Positions 16,460-24,457 of a stretch of 64,000 nucleotides of DNA are shown here, one piece after another. Made by a program: the position numbers and the translations under genes. This DNA comes from a bacterium (GTDB taxonomy: Bacteria; Actinomycetota; Acidimicrobiia; Acidimicrobiales; Bin134), in assembly GCA_026705465.1 (NCBI GenBank), contig JAPPAP010000040.1, positions 62,001-126,000 of the forward strand, given 5' to 3'. The notes under the pieces were generated by a model, which ran no database searches, was not told where the DNA came from, and saw nothing but the letters and a program-made list of their open reading frames with translations. Numbering within the stretch: position 1 is the first letter of the stretch; every line of letters starts with the position of its first letter.

Positions 16460-17383
16460 GTGTCTGCTCCGCCTGTTTCCTACGCTTGGGCGCCCTGGTG
16501 GACTGCCGAACAGCTCCGCAGCTTTCTGAGCCATGTGAAGAGCGTCGTCCAAGCCCGATACGGCGAATTCACAATCGATGAAGCCGAGGGAACCGTGACC
16601 ATCGAGAAGATGGACTGTGTGCTGGGCCTGTCCAACCTGGCCCAGACCTGCCGAGTGGCCGAGCCCGGTGATTGGCGGGTCATCATCTACAACCACGTTG
16701 CCCGGCTCGACGACTTCTCTCCCGGTCTCTTGGCTGAGCGCCTGGCGGACTACGAGAAGCTCCAACCCGACTTGAGGGTCAGGGTCGTCGGCCAACAGCA
16801 TCTGAGCTATATCGACTCGGTGTGCGATCCCCTGCCGCTGGGCCTCTCCGCTTGTCTGTGCGTTGACCTAGACGGCGCCTCCTGCCCGGTCGATCGCAGC
16901 TACTTCAACGACTGGGGTGTCGATCAAGGCGAAGTGATGGCGATTGCGCTGGCCAGCACCCTGCTGGACGAGCCCCTTGCCGCTCTGGAGGGGAGCGATT
17001 TACCCGGCAATTTCCAGATTCTCACTGGCGACTCCCTGTTCGTATCCGGGCACCTGCTCGACTTCGGCCGCACCGTTCCCGATATCGGCCCCATGGGCGC
17101 GGTGGTGACCGTCCCGACGGCCCAAACGGTCATGGTCTGTCCCGTGGAATTGAACGAGCAGTTTGTGAGCGACTCGGCCACCATGCTGGCTGCCAGCTAC
17201 ATCCGCTACCTGGCCGGCCCCAACTCAGTCAGCCCCAACGCCTTGTGGTGGCGCCCCGACCATCCGCTGGATGGATTCGCCCGCCTCGACAACCAAGCCT
17301 TCGAGCTCGTCGCCCCCGAACCCCTCCGATCCCAACTCTGGGAAACCCTCAAGACCAAAACCCAAAACCAAAAGGACGAGTGA
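16460..17383 (+). CDS. Uncharacterised protein, weakly DUF1444-like
   Basis: 307 residues, no recognised catalytic motif, no signal peptide and no membrane segment. The GTG start has an excellent ribosome-binding site 3-12 bases upstream. A segment with YFNDWGVDQGEVMAIALASTL (about 155-175, split across the middle) followed by a GDSLFVSGHLLDFG strand resembles the layout of DUF1444 proteins, in which a W-G-V segment precedes an A-x-x-N-L helix. This is a fold-level impression, not an identification. The lysine- and glutamine-rich C-terminus (KTKTQNQKDE) runs into the repeat array: the first copy of GACGAGTGAGCG contains its stop codon. Function unknown. Confidence 0.65.
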   Translation: MSAPPVSYAWAPWWTAEQLRSFLSHVKSVVQARYGEFTIDEAEGTVTIEKMDCVLGLSNLAQTCRVAEPGDWRVIIYNHVARLDDFSPGLLAERLADYEKLQPDLRVRVVGQQHLSYIDSVCDPLPLGLSACLCVDLDGASCPVDRSYFNDWGVDQGEVMAIALASTLLDEPLAALEGSDLPGNFQILTGDSLFVSGHLLDFGRTVPDIGPMGAVVTVPTAQTVMVCPVELNEQFVSDSATMLAASYIRYLAGPNSVSPNALWWRPDHPLDGFARLDNQAFELVAPEPLRSQLWETLKTKTQNQKDE

Positions 17384-17626
17384 GCGAGGGATGGGGAGTT
17401 GGCAGGCTGGGGGGTGGCCCGGCTCAAACCAAGAAGACGAGTGAGCGACTTGCGGGGGTAGGTGGGGCGGCGGGCACCAAATCGGGTTGTGGTGGGGGGT
17501 GGCGCCGGAGGCCAATCAAAAGACGAGTGAGCGACCGTAAGTAGGCAGGCTGGGGGGTGGCCCGGCTCAAACCAAGAAGACGAGTGAGCGGACACGGGTA
17601 GGTGTGCGGGGGGTGGCGCCGGAGGC
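17375..17626. repeat. Array of partial repeat units
   Basis: The first part of the only gene-free stretch above 300 bases (17384-17764). The 12-mer GACGAGTGAGCG occurs four times (17375, 17436, 17522, 17579). A 47-base unit ending in it is repeated without change at 17401-17447 and 17544-17590. The 19-mer GGGGGGTGGCGCCGGAGGC occurs at 17494 and 17608, alternating with GGGGGGTGGCCCGGCTCA at 17409 and 17552; the latter also occurs in the hairpin copy at 11972. Most units are left arms of the hairpin element without the right arm. Spacing of 57-86 bases is too irregular for CRISPR. The 12-mer overlaps the end of the preceding gene, so the array may have grown from its 3' end. Confidence 0.8.
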
Positions 17627-17686
17627 GGACCTGGCGCACGCGAAGCACGCCAGGCCGCCGTCAGGCGACAGGACCCGCCGCACACC
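17601..17686. repeat. Structured interspersed repeat, full hairpin copy 2
   Basis: Second complete copy of the element seen at 11964. Outer stem GGTGTGCGG (17601-17609) pairs with CCGCACACC (17678-17686); GGG pairs with CCC (17674-17676), CGCC (17617-17620) with GGCG (17664-17667), GGCGG (17624-17628) with CCGCC (17655-17659), and CCTGGCG (17630-17636) with CGCCAGG (17648-17654). Relative to copy 1 both arms have changed but remain complementary, while ACAGGACCCGCC is conserved on the right. The rest of the gap to 17764 (17687-17764) holds only the P450 promoter and ribosome-binding region. Confidence 0.8.
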
Positions 17687-17764
17687 GGGAGCAAGTAACA
17701 CTTAGGGCTGCTCATAGCCATTCTGCCAATATGTTCCTGTCAGCAAAGCGCGGGGGAGCAGCGT

Positions 17765-19066
17765 ATGACCATCACAGACACCAGTGCACTGTCGCTCGAC
17801 GAGATCGACATTCACTCCACCGATCTGTACAGCGACCGCGGCTACCCATGGGCCGCATGGGACTTGCTGCGGGCCGAAGCCCCAGTGCACTGGTACGAGC
17901 GTCCCGACATCGAGCCGTTCTGGGCCATCACCCGCCACGAGGACATCCACTGGGTGTCGTCCAACGACAAGCTGTTCATCAACGGCGGCCCCCGCCTTCG
18001 CCTGGCCTCCATCGAAGACGACAAGGGCATGTGGGAGCGCCGAGAACGGCGACTCACCGAACTGGGATGGGACCTGGACGAGCCCATGGACATGGTGTTC
18101 TTGGACCGGCCCCGCCACACCCGGTTCCGCCTGCTCACCGCCCGGCGCTTCACCCCCCGGGCCATGCGAGAGCACGAGGATCACCTGGCCCAGTACGCCG
18201 CCCGGTTCACCGGCGAATTCGTGGAGGTATTGGAGCGCGACGGCGAGGCCGACTTGGTGCTGGACTACGCGGTCAAGCTGCCCCTGGCCACCATCTGCGA
18301 TCTCATGGGCCTGGACATCGAGGACTGGTCGAAGGTCCATAAGTTCACCGAGATGGGGTTCAACGACGAGGAGCACATGCGCTGGGCCGAGCCGGGCGAG
18401 ACCTACGACGACATGAGATTCCGGATGGGCAAGGACTTCAGCGCCTATATCGGCACGATCATCGACGACTGCCAGGCCGAGCCCCGCGACGACCTCACCG
18501 GCGCGGTGGTCCAGGGCGAGGTCGACGGCTGCCCGCTCAACACCCAGCAGCTCACCGGCTATATCACCCTGCTGCTGGGGGCAGGAAACGAGACCACCCG
18601 CAACGCCACCACCTCGGGTGTGACCGCCCTGCTCCAGAACCGCGACCAGATCGACCGCCTTCTGGCCGATGAGTCGCTGATCGAGCCGGCGGTGGAGGAG
18701 ATCTTGCGGTGGACTTCCCCGGTCATCCAGTTCGCCCGCACCGCCACCGCCGACGTGGAGCGCCACGGCCAAATCATCAGAGAGGGCGACACCGTGGGCG
18801 TGTTCTACCCGTCGGCCAACCGGGATGATGCGGTGTTCGACGATCCCTACCACTTCGACGTGGGTCGCAATCCCAACCACCACATGGCCTTCGGCCATGG
18901 CGTCCACTTCTGTTTGGGTGCCAACCTGGCCCGCTGGGAGCTTCGAGCCATGCTCAAAGCCATCCTCCCCGTCCTGCCCCGCTTAGAGCTGGTCGACGAG
19001 CCCGAGCGCCACGGCCACCTCCACCTCGGGGCTGTCAAGCACCAACGCGTCCGCCTGGTGGGGTAG
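17765..19066 (+). CDS. Cytochrome P450
   Basis: 433-residue soluble bacterial P450. The haem-binding loop FGHGVHFCLGANLARWELR (376-394) places the axial cysteine at C383. The I-helix oxygen-activation motif is LLLGAGNETTRN, and EEILRWTSP is the K-helix ExxR. Layout resembles the CYP125/142-like and related actinobacterial families that oxidise terpenoid or steroid side chains, but this is not decisive. The ATG is preceded by GGGGGAGCAG. It is followed by a D-aminoacylase-type gene 43 bases later. No ferredoxin or reductase is adjacent; the only ferredoxin in the window is at 46502. Confidence 0.9.
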   Translation: MTITDTSALSLDEIDIHSTDLYSDRGYPWAAWDLLRAEAPVHWYERPDIEPFWAITRHEDIHWVSSNDKLFINGGPRLRLASIEDDKGMWERRERRLTELGWDLDEPMDMVFLDRPRHTRFRLLTARRFTPRAMREHEDHLAQYAARFTGEFVEVLERDGEADLVLDYAVKLPLATICDLMGLDIEDWSKVHKFTEMGFNDEEHMRWAEPGETYDDMRFRMGKDFSAYIGTIIDDCQAEPRDDLTGAVVQGEVDGCPLNTQQLTGYITLLLGAGNETTRNATTSGVTALLQNRDQIDRLLADESLIEPAVEEILRWTSPVIQFARTATADVERHGQIIREGDTVGVFYPSANRDDAVFDDPYHFDVGRNPNHHMAFGHGVHFCLGANLARWELRAMLKAILPVLPRLELVDEPERHGHLHLGAVKHQRVRLVG

Positions 19067-19096
19067 CGCCCTGTCGCCGGGAATCAACGACAGCGG

Positions 19097-19102
19097 TACT
19101 GT
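19097..19102 (+). promoter_or_regulatory. Candidate leaderless -10 (TACTGT) for the amidohydrolase at 19110
   Basis: TACTGT lies 7 bases upstream of the ATG; the intervening CAAGGGC could also serve as a weak ribosome-binding site. Supports separate transcription from the P450 upstream. Confidence 0.35.
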
Positions 19103-19109
19103 CAAGGGC

Positions 19110-20795
19110 ATGGACGGTTTGTTGATCCGAGGCGGGACGGTGGTGGACGGCACGGGGGCGCCGGCCCGACGCGCTGACGTGCGGGTGCGGGGGCGGACCA
19201 TCGCCGAGGTGGGTCTTGGGTTGGTGTCCGACGGTGAGGAGGAACTGGATGCAACCGGTGCTCTGGTGACCCCCGGCATCATCGAGACCCACACCCATCT
19301 CGACGGGGCCATGTGGTGGGATCCCTCCTTCGATCCGCTGCCCAGCTATGGGGTCACCACCACCGTGTTCGGGAACTGCGGGATGTCTATGGCACCGCTG
19401 GTTGGTCCCCAGCGCGACGAAGTGGTGGATCTGTTTTGCTTCCTAGAAGACCTCCCGCTAGTCGCCTTCGAGGAGGATGTCCCCTGGACATGGGCCACCT
19501 GGCCCGAATACCGGACCGCGCTCGAAGCGCAGCCCACTGCGGCCAACATCGCCGGCTATGTCGGCCACATCAGCTTGCGCACCTTTGTGATGGGGGACGC
19601 CGCTTGGGAGCGTCCCGCCACCCCAGCCGAGCGCACCGCCATGGCCCAAGCACTGGACGAGGCATTGGCTGCTGGAGCCCTGGGCCTTTCCACCAACGGA
19701 TTCGACCTCGACCGCACCCTGCGGCTGGTTCCCAGCCGTCATGCTGCCGACGACGAATACGCCGCGCTGTTCGATGTGCTGGCCGCACACCCCGGCACCA
19801 CCTTCCAGGCCATCACTCGGTTCAATGAGCCCGAGCACAATTTCGACGACGTACAGAGATTCGCCGATCTCGCCCGACCCCGCGGCATTCGAGGGCAGTG
19901 GACGGCCATTCCCGCTATGGCCAATGAGGCCGATTATCGGGCCGACACGCTGGCGTTCGACCGCCGCCTTCGAGACCAAGGAGTGGACTTTTGGCCCACG
20001 ATGGGCACCCGACCGCTCGACCTGTATTTCAACTTTGAGAAGGCGCTGACCTTCCAGCGGGTCCCGGCCTGGAATGACCTGGTCAATGGTCCTCCTGAGA
20101 ACAAGATGACTCTCTTGGCCGACCCCGCTTGGCGGGATCAGGCCCGATCCGACTGGGACAACCGCAAGAAGTCCCGCCGGGCCAGGGTCGACCACCCCCA
20201 CACGCTTGTCTTCGCCCTGTCAGAAACTGGCGTCGGCCCCTTGGGCATCTCGCTCGCTGAACACGCGGCCAACACCGGCCAACATGTATCCGATGCTCTG
20301 GCATCCTGGCTGTTGGACAATGGCATCGGCTCATCGCTGCGAGCGCTTCCCGACGTCCACGACGAACCTGCTTTGGCCGAGGTGATCCGCTCGCCCCACA
20401 CCCTCACCAACGTGAACGACAGCGGAGCCCACCTCCAGCTGTTCTGCGGTGCCGGCCAAAGCACCCACCTACTTACCCACTACCACCGCGACACTGGGCT
20501 CTTGTCGCTCGAAGAGGCGGTTCACGTGCTCACCGGTCGGACCGCAGGCTTCTTCGGATTGACTGACCGGGGAGTGGTCGCCCCGGGCATGGCTGCTGAT
20601 GTGGCGGTGTTCGATTTGGACGAGATCTCACTAGGACAAGAGGTGAAGGTGCGGGACGTGCCCGGCGGTTCGTGGCGGTTCAGCCGGGAGCCAGGCGGCT
20701 TTCGGGCCACTATCGCTAACGGTATGCCTACCTACTGGCATGGCAAGCCCACCGATGCGCTTCCCGGCACGCTGATCGGCCCCAGGGGTGCGTAA
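19110..20795 (+). CDS. D-aminoacylase-type amidohydrolase
   Basis: 561-residue amidohydrolase, paralogue of the gene at 12086. It opens with LIRGGTVVDGTGAPARRADV and shows ETHTHLDGAMWWDP as the first metal site (about 58-71), FGNCGMSMAP as the cysteine loop (about 88-97) and VNDSGAHLQLFC (about 434) for the catalytic aspartate, slightly changed from the usual SDAGAH. Predicted to cleave an amide or cyclic imide. Family members in this branch act on N-acyl-D-amino acids, but context (P450 upstream, SDR downstream) suggests a xenobiotic- or lipid-type pathway. Substrate not assigned. Confidence 0.85.
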   Translation: MDGLLIRGGTVVDGTGAPARRADVRVRGRTIAEVGLGLVSDGEEELDATGALVTPGIIETHTHLDGAMWWDPSFDPLPSYGVTTTVFGNCGMSMAPLVGPQRDEVVDLFCFLEDLPLVAFEEDVPWTWATWPEYRTALEAQPTAANIAGYVGHISLRTFVMGDAAWERPATPAERTAMAQALDEALAAGALGLSTNGFDLDRTLRLVPSRHAADDEYAALFDVLAAHPGTTFQAITRFNEPEHNFDDVQRFADLARPRGIRGQWTAIPAMANEADYRADTLAFDRRLRDQGVDFWPTMGTRPLDLYFNFEKALTFQRVPAWNDLVNGPPENKMTLLADPAWRDQARSDWDNRKKSRRARVDHPHTLVFALSETGVGPLGISLAEHAANTGQHVSDALASWLLDNGIGSSLRALPDVHDEPALAEVIRSPHTLTNVNDSGAHLQLFCGAGQSTHLLTHYHRDTGLLSLEEAVHVLTGRTAGFFGLTDRGVVAPGMAADVAVFDLDEISLGQEVKVRDVPGGSWRFSREPGGFRATIANGMPTYWHGKPTDALPGTLIGPRGA

Positions 20796-20852
20796 AGCCC
20801 CGTTCCTCACCCTACGATTCGCCTGACCCGAGAAGAGAGCGAGGCAACACCG

Positions 20853-21623
20853 ATGGGACGACTAGAAGGCAGGGTGGCGTGGGTCACCGGGGCGGCTTCG
20901 GGCATTGGCCTGGCCTCCGCGGAACGGTTCGCCGAGGAAGGGGCCGTGGTGATCGGCTCCGACATCGCCGAAAGCGATGGCTGGAAGGCCGTGGAAGAAA
21001 CGGCCCCCGCGTCCAGCTTCCATCTGGTCGATGTTCGCGACGCCGACGCCCAAGAGGAGCTGGTGAGCCAGATCATCCAAGACCACGGACGGCTCGACGT
21101 GTTGGTCACCGCGGCCGGGGTCGCCGGCGGCGGGCAGGTTCACACCCTCGATGTCGAGGAGTGGGACCGGGTGCAGGACATCAACCTCAAGGGCACCATG
21201 CTTTCGTGCCGGGCCGCCCTCAAGCCCATGGTGGAGGCCCGCTCGGGGAGCATCATCACCATCGCCAGCGTGGAGGGGCTCGAGGGATGCGAGGGAGGCA
21301 GCACCTACAACGCCTCCAAGGGTGGGGTGATCCTGCTCACCAAGAACATCGCCAACGATTACGGCCCGGCCAACATCCGGGCCAATGCCATCTGCCCCGG
21401 CTTCATCGACACCCCCATGTTCCAGTCGGTTATCCCCCATCTCGGGCCCATCGCCGACAGCATCCGCGACCAGCACAAGCTCAAGCGCTGGGGGCTCCCC
21501 TCGGAGATCGCCGGAGCCGCTTTCTTCTTGGCCTCCGACGACTCTTCGTTCGTCACCGGCGTCGCCCTCCCCGTCGACGGCGGCTACACCGCCGGCCACG
21601 CCCACGGCCTAACCAGCATCTAG
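20853..21623 (+). CDS. Short-chain dehydrogenase/reductase (SDR)
   Basis: 256-residue classical SDR that interconverts an alcohol and ketone using NAD(P). VTGAASGIGLASAERF (11-26) is the TGxxxGIG cofactor motif. D34-type acidic residue in GSDIAES suggests NAD preference. INLKGTM is the structural NxxG region, IASVEG gives the catalytic serine, and YNASKGG gives Y and K. AGAGAGCGAGG upstream provides a ribosome-binding site, and TACGAT (20813-20818) is a possible -10. Convergent with the DUF35 gene downstream. Could oxidise a hydroxyacid, sugar or sterol; not determinable. Confidence 0.9.
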   Translation: MGRLEGRVAWVTGAASGIGLASAERFAEEGAVVIGSDIAESDGWKAVEETAPASSFHLVDVRDADAQEELVSQIIQDHGRLDVLVTAAGVAGGGQVHTLDVEEWDRVQDINLKGTMLSCRAALKPMVEARSGSIITIASVEGLEGCEGGSTYNASKGGVILLTKNIANDYGPANIRANAICPGFIDTPMFQSVIPHLGPIADSIRDQHKLKRWGLPSEIAGAAFFLASDDSSFVTGVALPVDGGYTAGHAHGLTSI

Positions 21624-21640
21624 CGGTCGGGCTCCGTCCC

Positions 21641-22057
21641 TCAGGAAGGGCGGAACTTGATGAGGGTGATCTTGTCGGTGACGTCCTCGAACACGGCCTC
21701 CACGGCTAGGCCGCAGGCGATGTCGTCGTTGTCGATGCTGACCAGGTTGGAGTACACCATCGGCCCCTCCTCCAACTCAACCAGCACCACGTTGTAGGGC
21801 AGCTCCGGCTCGAAGGATGGGATGTAGGGCTGCCTCATGATTGTGAAGCCCCACACCGTGCCCCGGCCCGACGCCTCGGTCCACCCCCGGTCGAACGACA
21901 GGCACGCCGGACAGGAGGCATAGGGAGGGAACCACACGTGTCCGCAGGCCCGGCACTCAGGCAGCACAAAGCGGTGCTGGCGGGCGGCGGCCCAGAACTC
22001 TCGATCCTCGTGGGTCACCGTGGGCAGCGGCTTGGCGTATCCCGCTTCGCCGCTCAC
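21641..22057 (-). CDS. DUF35 OB-fold/zinc-ribbon protein (ChsH2-like)
   Basis: 138-residue acyl-CoA-associated DUF35 protein. The zinc ribbon has C35, C38 (CRACG) and C49, C52 (CPAC), followed by the OB-fold with RGTVWGFTIMRQPY. I place the start at GTG 22057, which overlaps the stop of the thiolase-like gene by 4 bases (GTGA); a longer upstream extension would overlap that gene by more than 130 bases and has unlike composition. Such proteins pair with thiolase-like partners: in steroid side-chain degradation the DUF35 part of ChsH2 binds the Ltp2 retro-aldolase. Here the overlap strongly suggests a complex with the upstream gene product. Confidence 0.85.
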   Translation of the reverse strand: MSGEAGYAKPLPTVTHEDREFWAAARQHRFVLPECRACGHVWFPPYASCPACLSFDRGWTEASGRGTVWGFTIMRQPYIPSFEPELPYNVVLVELEEGPMVYSNLVSIDNDDIACGLAVEAVFEDVTDKITLIKFRPS

Positions 22058-23202
22058 AGCAGCCCGTCCCGGCACAGCAGCGACGCCCCCGGCAAGGCTG
22101 ACAGGCACCAGTACAGCGACCAGTCGCAGTCGGGCACCTGGCGCTCCCCAGCCTGGCCCCGCAGTTGGCGCACCGCCTCGGCGTGCTGGTTCCACCCTTG
22201 GAGGTACGACTCGCTCAGCATCCCCCCACTGGTGTTAATTGGCAGCTCCCCGCCGAGGGCGATGCGGCCGTTCTGCACCCACTCCAAACCCTGACCCTGG
22301 GGGGCGAAGCCGAATCCCTCCAGCCCCCACAGCACCGACACGCTGAAGTTGTCGTACACCTGGAGGCAGTCGATGTCGTCAGTGGTTACCCCCAGCGGAT
22401 CGAACAGGTCGGCCTTCATCGACCGGCAGGCCTCGTCCCAGAACCCCAGGTCTACGTACCACTCTCGGAAGTTGGCCCGTCCCGCGGTGCCGGCGATCAG
22501 CACCGGGGGATGGGCCAGATCCCGGGCCCGCTCGGCGGTGGTTACCACGTAGGCCACCGCCCCGTCGTTGATCAAGCAATAGTCGAACAGGCGCAGCGGC
22601 TGGGCGATGTAGCGGGCGGCCAGGTAGTCGTCGATGGCCATCTCCTGTTGCATGATGGCCCCCGGAGTCATTCGGGCATGCGAGCGGATGGCCACAGGAA
22701 TGGCGCCGAGCTGCTCCTCGGTGCCCCCGTACTCGGCCTGGTAGCGGGTGAAGGCCAGCGAGTACTGCGCCCCCGGCGAGGCCATGCCGTAGATGGTGTC
22801 ATACAGCAGCCCCTGGCCCTGGGCCCCGAACTTGACGCCTTGAGAGCGGAACACCACCGAGTTGAACAGCACCACGTAATCGGCCAATCCGTGGTGTACC
22901 GCGGTGGCGGCGTGCATCAGGGCCATGGCGCACATGCGCCCGGCCCCCGGGTAGTCCACCACGAAGCGAACGTCGGTCAGCCCGGTGCGATAGGCCACCG
23001 GCTCATAGTGCGGCAGCCCTCCAGTGATAAGCCCGTCGATCTGCGATTTCTCCAACCCGGCATCGGCAATGGCCGCGGCGATGGCCTCGGTGGCCAGCGA
23101 CTCGCCGGTGCGCTCCGGATCGGTCGAGCGATACAACTGGGCAAAGTCGGTGCTTCCGATCCCGACGATGGCCGTCTTGCCGGCAAACTCCCGATCGCTC
23201 AT
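22054..23202 (-). CDS. Thiolase-like protein (lipid-transfer-protein/Ltp2-like retro-aldolase)
   Basis: 382-residue thiolase-fold protein, beginning with KTAIVGIGSTDFAQLYRSTD, typical of the SCP-x/Ltp2 group. In that group thiolase active-site residues are partly replaced and tyrosines carry out retro-aldol cleavage of beta-hydroxyacyl-CoA side chains. The C-terminal half has PINTSGGMLSESYLQGWNQ, equivalent to the conserved thiolase GG loop. The partner DUF35 gene overlaps by 4 bases. The pair most likely cleaves or condenses an acyl-CoA, possibly from a branched or steroid side chain. Other steroid-ring genes (kstD, hsaC) are not visible here. A thiolase rather than aldolase role cannot be excluded. 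Confidence 0.85.
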   Translation of the reverse strand: MSDREFAGKTAIVGIGSTDFAQLYRSTDPERTGESLATEAIAAAIADAGLEKSQIDGLITGGLPHYEPVAYRTGLTDVRFVVDYPGAGRMCAMALMHAATAVHHGLADYVVLFNSVVFRSQGVKFGAQGQGLLYDTIYGMASPGAQYSLAFTRYQAEYGGTEEQLGAIPVAIRSHARMTPGAIMQQEMAIDDYLAARYIAQPLRLFDYCLINDGAVAYVVTTAERARDLAHPPVLIAGTAGRANFREWYVDLGFWDEACRSMKADLFDPLGVTTDDIDCLQVYDNFSVSVLWGLEGFGFAPQGQGLEWVQNGRIALGGELPINTSGGMLSESYLQGWNQHAEAVRQLRGQAGERQVPDCDWSLYWCLSALPGASLLCRDGLL

Positions 23203-23272
23203 CGCCCAGCGACACTAGTGACGTTGCGACCGCTCAGCCCCTATCGTCAGAGCCCGAGCAAAGGCGGTGTCG

Positions 23273-23830
23273 ATGAAGATCAATCCCGACAACTCTTGGC
23301 GTCTGGTAGCCGAACGGCTGGAAGCCGAAACCGACCCTCGCCGGCGCCATGTGCTGGAGCTGGTGCTCGACCACATGAAACGCGAGCTCCGACTCGATAT
23401 CGAGGGAGTGATCGACACCCTCAGCGACAAGCCCCAATACAAGATCTGGCCCAACGCCGACGATCCCGTCGCCAGCCCTGGAGGCTCGAAAGACGCCATC
23501 CGCGACCTCTACGACCGTGCCCTGGTGCAAACCGGCGCCCACCGCTGGGAGCTCGACCTCGACCGGGTGATCGTCGACGACCACGCGGTGTTCACCGAGG
23601 GGGTCATGCGCATGGCCTACCCCGGCCGCACGCTCCAGGCCATGGGCATCGAAGTGCCCGACGCCGACTCCTACTACCTGTCTCAAGTCCGCATGGGAAT
23701 CGTGTGGCCCATCGACTCCGACGACCCCGAAGCCCGGCTGTCGGGCGAGGAGGTGTACGCCGAGGGTGATCGCTTCGAAGGGATCGCCGACCGCCCCATC
23801 AGCCTCGACGAGATCGCTCCCTTGGAGTGA
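23273..23830 (+). CDS. NTF2/SnoaL-like fold protein, paralogue A
   Basis: 185-residue protein of unknown function; secondary-structure pattern (N-terminal helices, then a curved sheet with WELDLDRVIVDDHAVFTEG) suggests the NTF2-like/SnoaL fold used by polyketide cyclases and small isomerases. About three quarters of its residues match the next gene by eye. I choose ATG 23273 because AAAGGCG at 23260-23266 is repeated at the same spacing before the paralogue; the GTG at 23267 is an alternative. No signal peptide. Divergent from the thiolase gene. Confidence 0.75.
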   Translation: MKINPDNSWRLVAERLEAETDPRRRHVLELVLDHMKRELRLDIEGVIDTLSDKPQYKIWPNADDPVASPGGSKDAIRDLYDRALVQTGAHRWELDLDRVIVDDHAVFTEGVMRMAYPGRTLQAMGIEVPDADSYYLSQVRMGIVWPIDSDDPEARLSGEEVYAEGDRFEGIADRPISLDEIAPLE

Positions 23831-23884
23831 GCCGAGGCTCGACCGTTAGCCTCTAGGTCGAAGCCGGAGTGAAAGGCGATTTCG

Positions 23885-24454
23885 ATGAAGATGAATCCGA
23901 ACAAGACGTGGCGTCTGGTGGAAGAGCGGCTGGAAGCCGAGACCGACCCTCGCCGGCGCCATGTGCTGGGGCTGGTGCTGGACCACATGAAGTGCGAGGC
24001 CCAGGCCGACATCGAAGGAGTGGTGGCCACCCTCAGCGAGAAGCCCCAGTACATCATCTGGTCGAACCCCGACGATCCCATCGCCAGCCCCGGCGGTGAT
24101 CGCGACGCCATCCGGGGCTTCTACGACCGCAGCATCGTGCAGACCGGCGCCCACCGGCTGGAGTTCGACTGCGACCGGGTCATCGTCGACGACGATGCAG
24201 TGTTCACCGAGGGCGTTATGAGCATGGCCTATCCCGGCCGCACGCTCCAGGCCATGGGCATCGACGTGCCCGACGTCGACTCCTATTACATCGCCCAGTC
24301 CCGCATGGGCATCGTGTGGCCGGTCGACCTCGACGACCCCGAGGCCCGTTTGCGGGGCGAAGAGGTCTACTCCGCCAAGGATGCCTTCGAAGGTGTCGCC
24401 GACCGCCCCATCAGCCTCGAAGAAATCGTCCCCCTGGAACTCGCCGCCGTCTGA
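23885..24454 (+). CDS. NTF2/SnoaL-like fold protein, paralogue B
   Basis: 189 residues, tandem paralogue of the preceding gene, 54 bases downstream. Shared blocks include EAETDPRRRHVL, IVQTGAHR, RVIVDDDAVFTEGVM and MAYPGRTLQAMGI. Differences cluster in the loop around residue 40 and the C-terminus (extra LAAV). The AAAGGCG ribosome-binding sequence is conserved. The pair may form a heteromer or act on related substrates. Convergent with the aldolase gene, with 3 bases between stops. Confidence 0.75.
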   Translation: MKMNPNKTWRLVEERLEAETDPRRRHVLGLVLDHMKCEAQADIEGVVATLSEKPQYIIWSNPDDPIASPGGDRDAIRGFYDRSIVQTGAHRLEFDCDRVIVDDDAVFTEGVMSMAYPGRTLQAMGIDVPDVDSYYIAQSRMGIVWPVDLDDPEARLRGEEVYSAKDAFEGVADRPISLEEIVPLELAAV

Positions 24455-24457
24455 GCG

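Noticed and set aside
17375-17590. CRISPR array
   Set aside because: The 12-mer is too short, intervals are 57-86 bases and not uniform, the intervening sequence is itself repeated, and no cas gene is present.
17206-17721. 171-codon minus-strand open frame across the repeat array
   Set aside because: Its protein repeats (SRATPQPA-like) simply reflect the DNA repeats; no start signal, no homology recognised.
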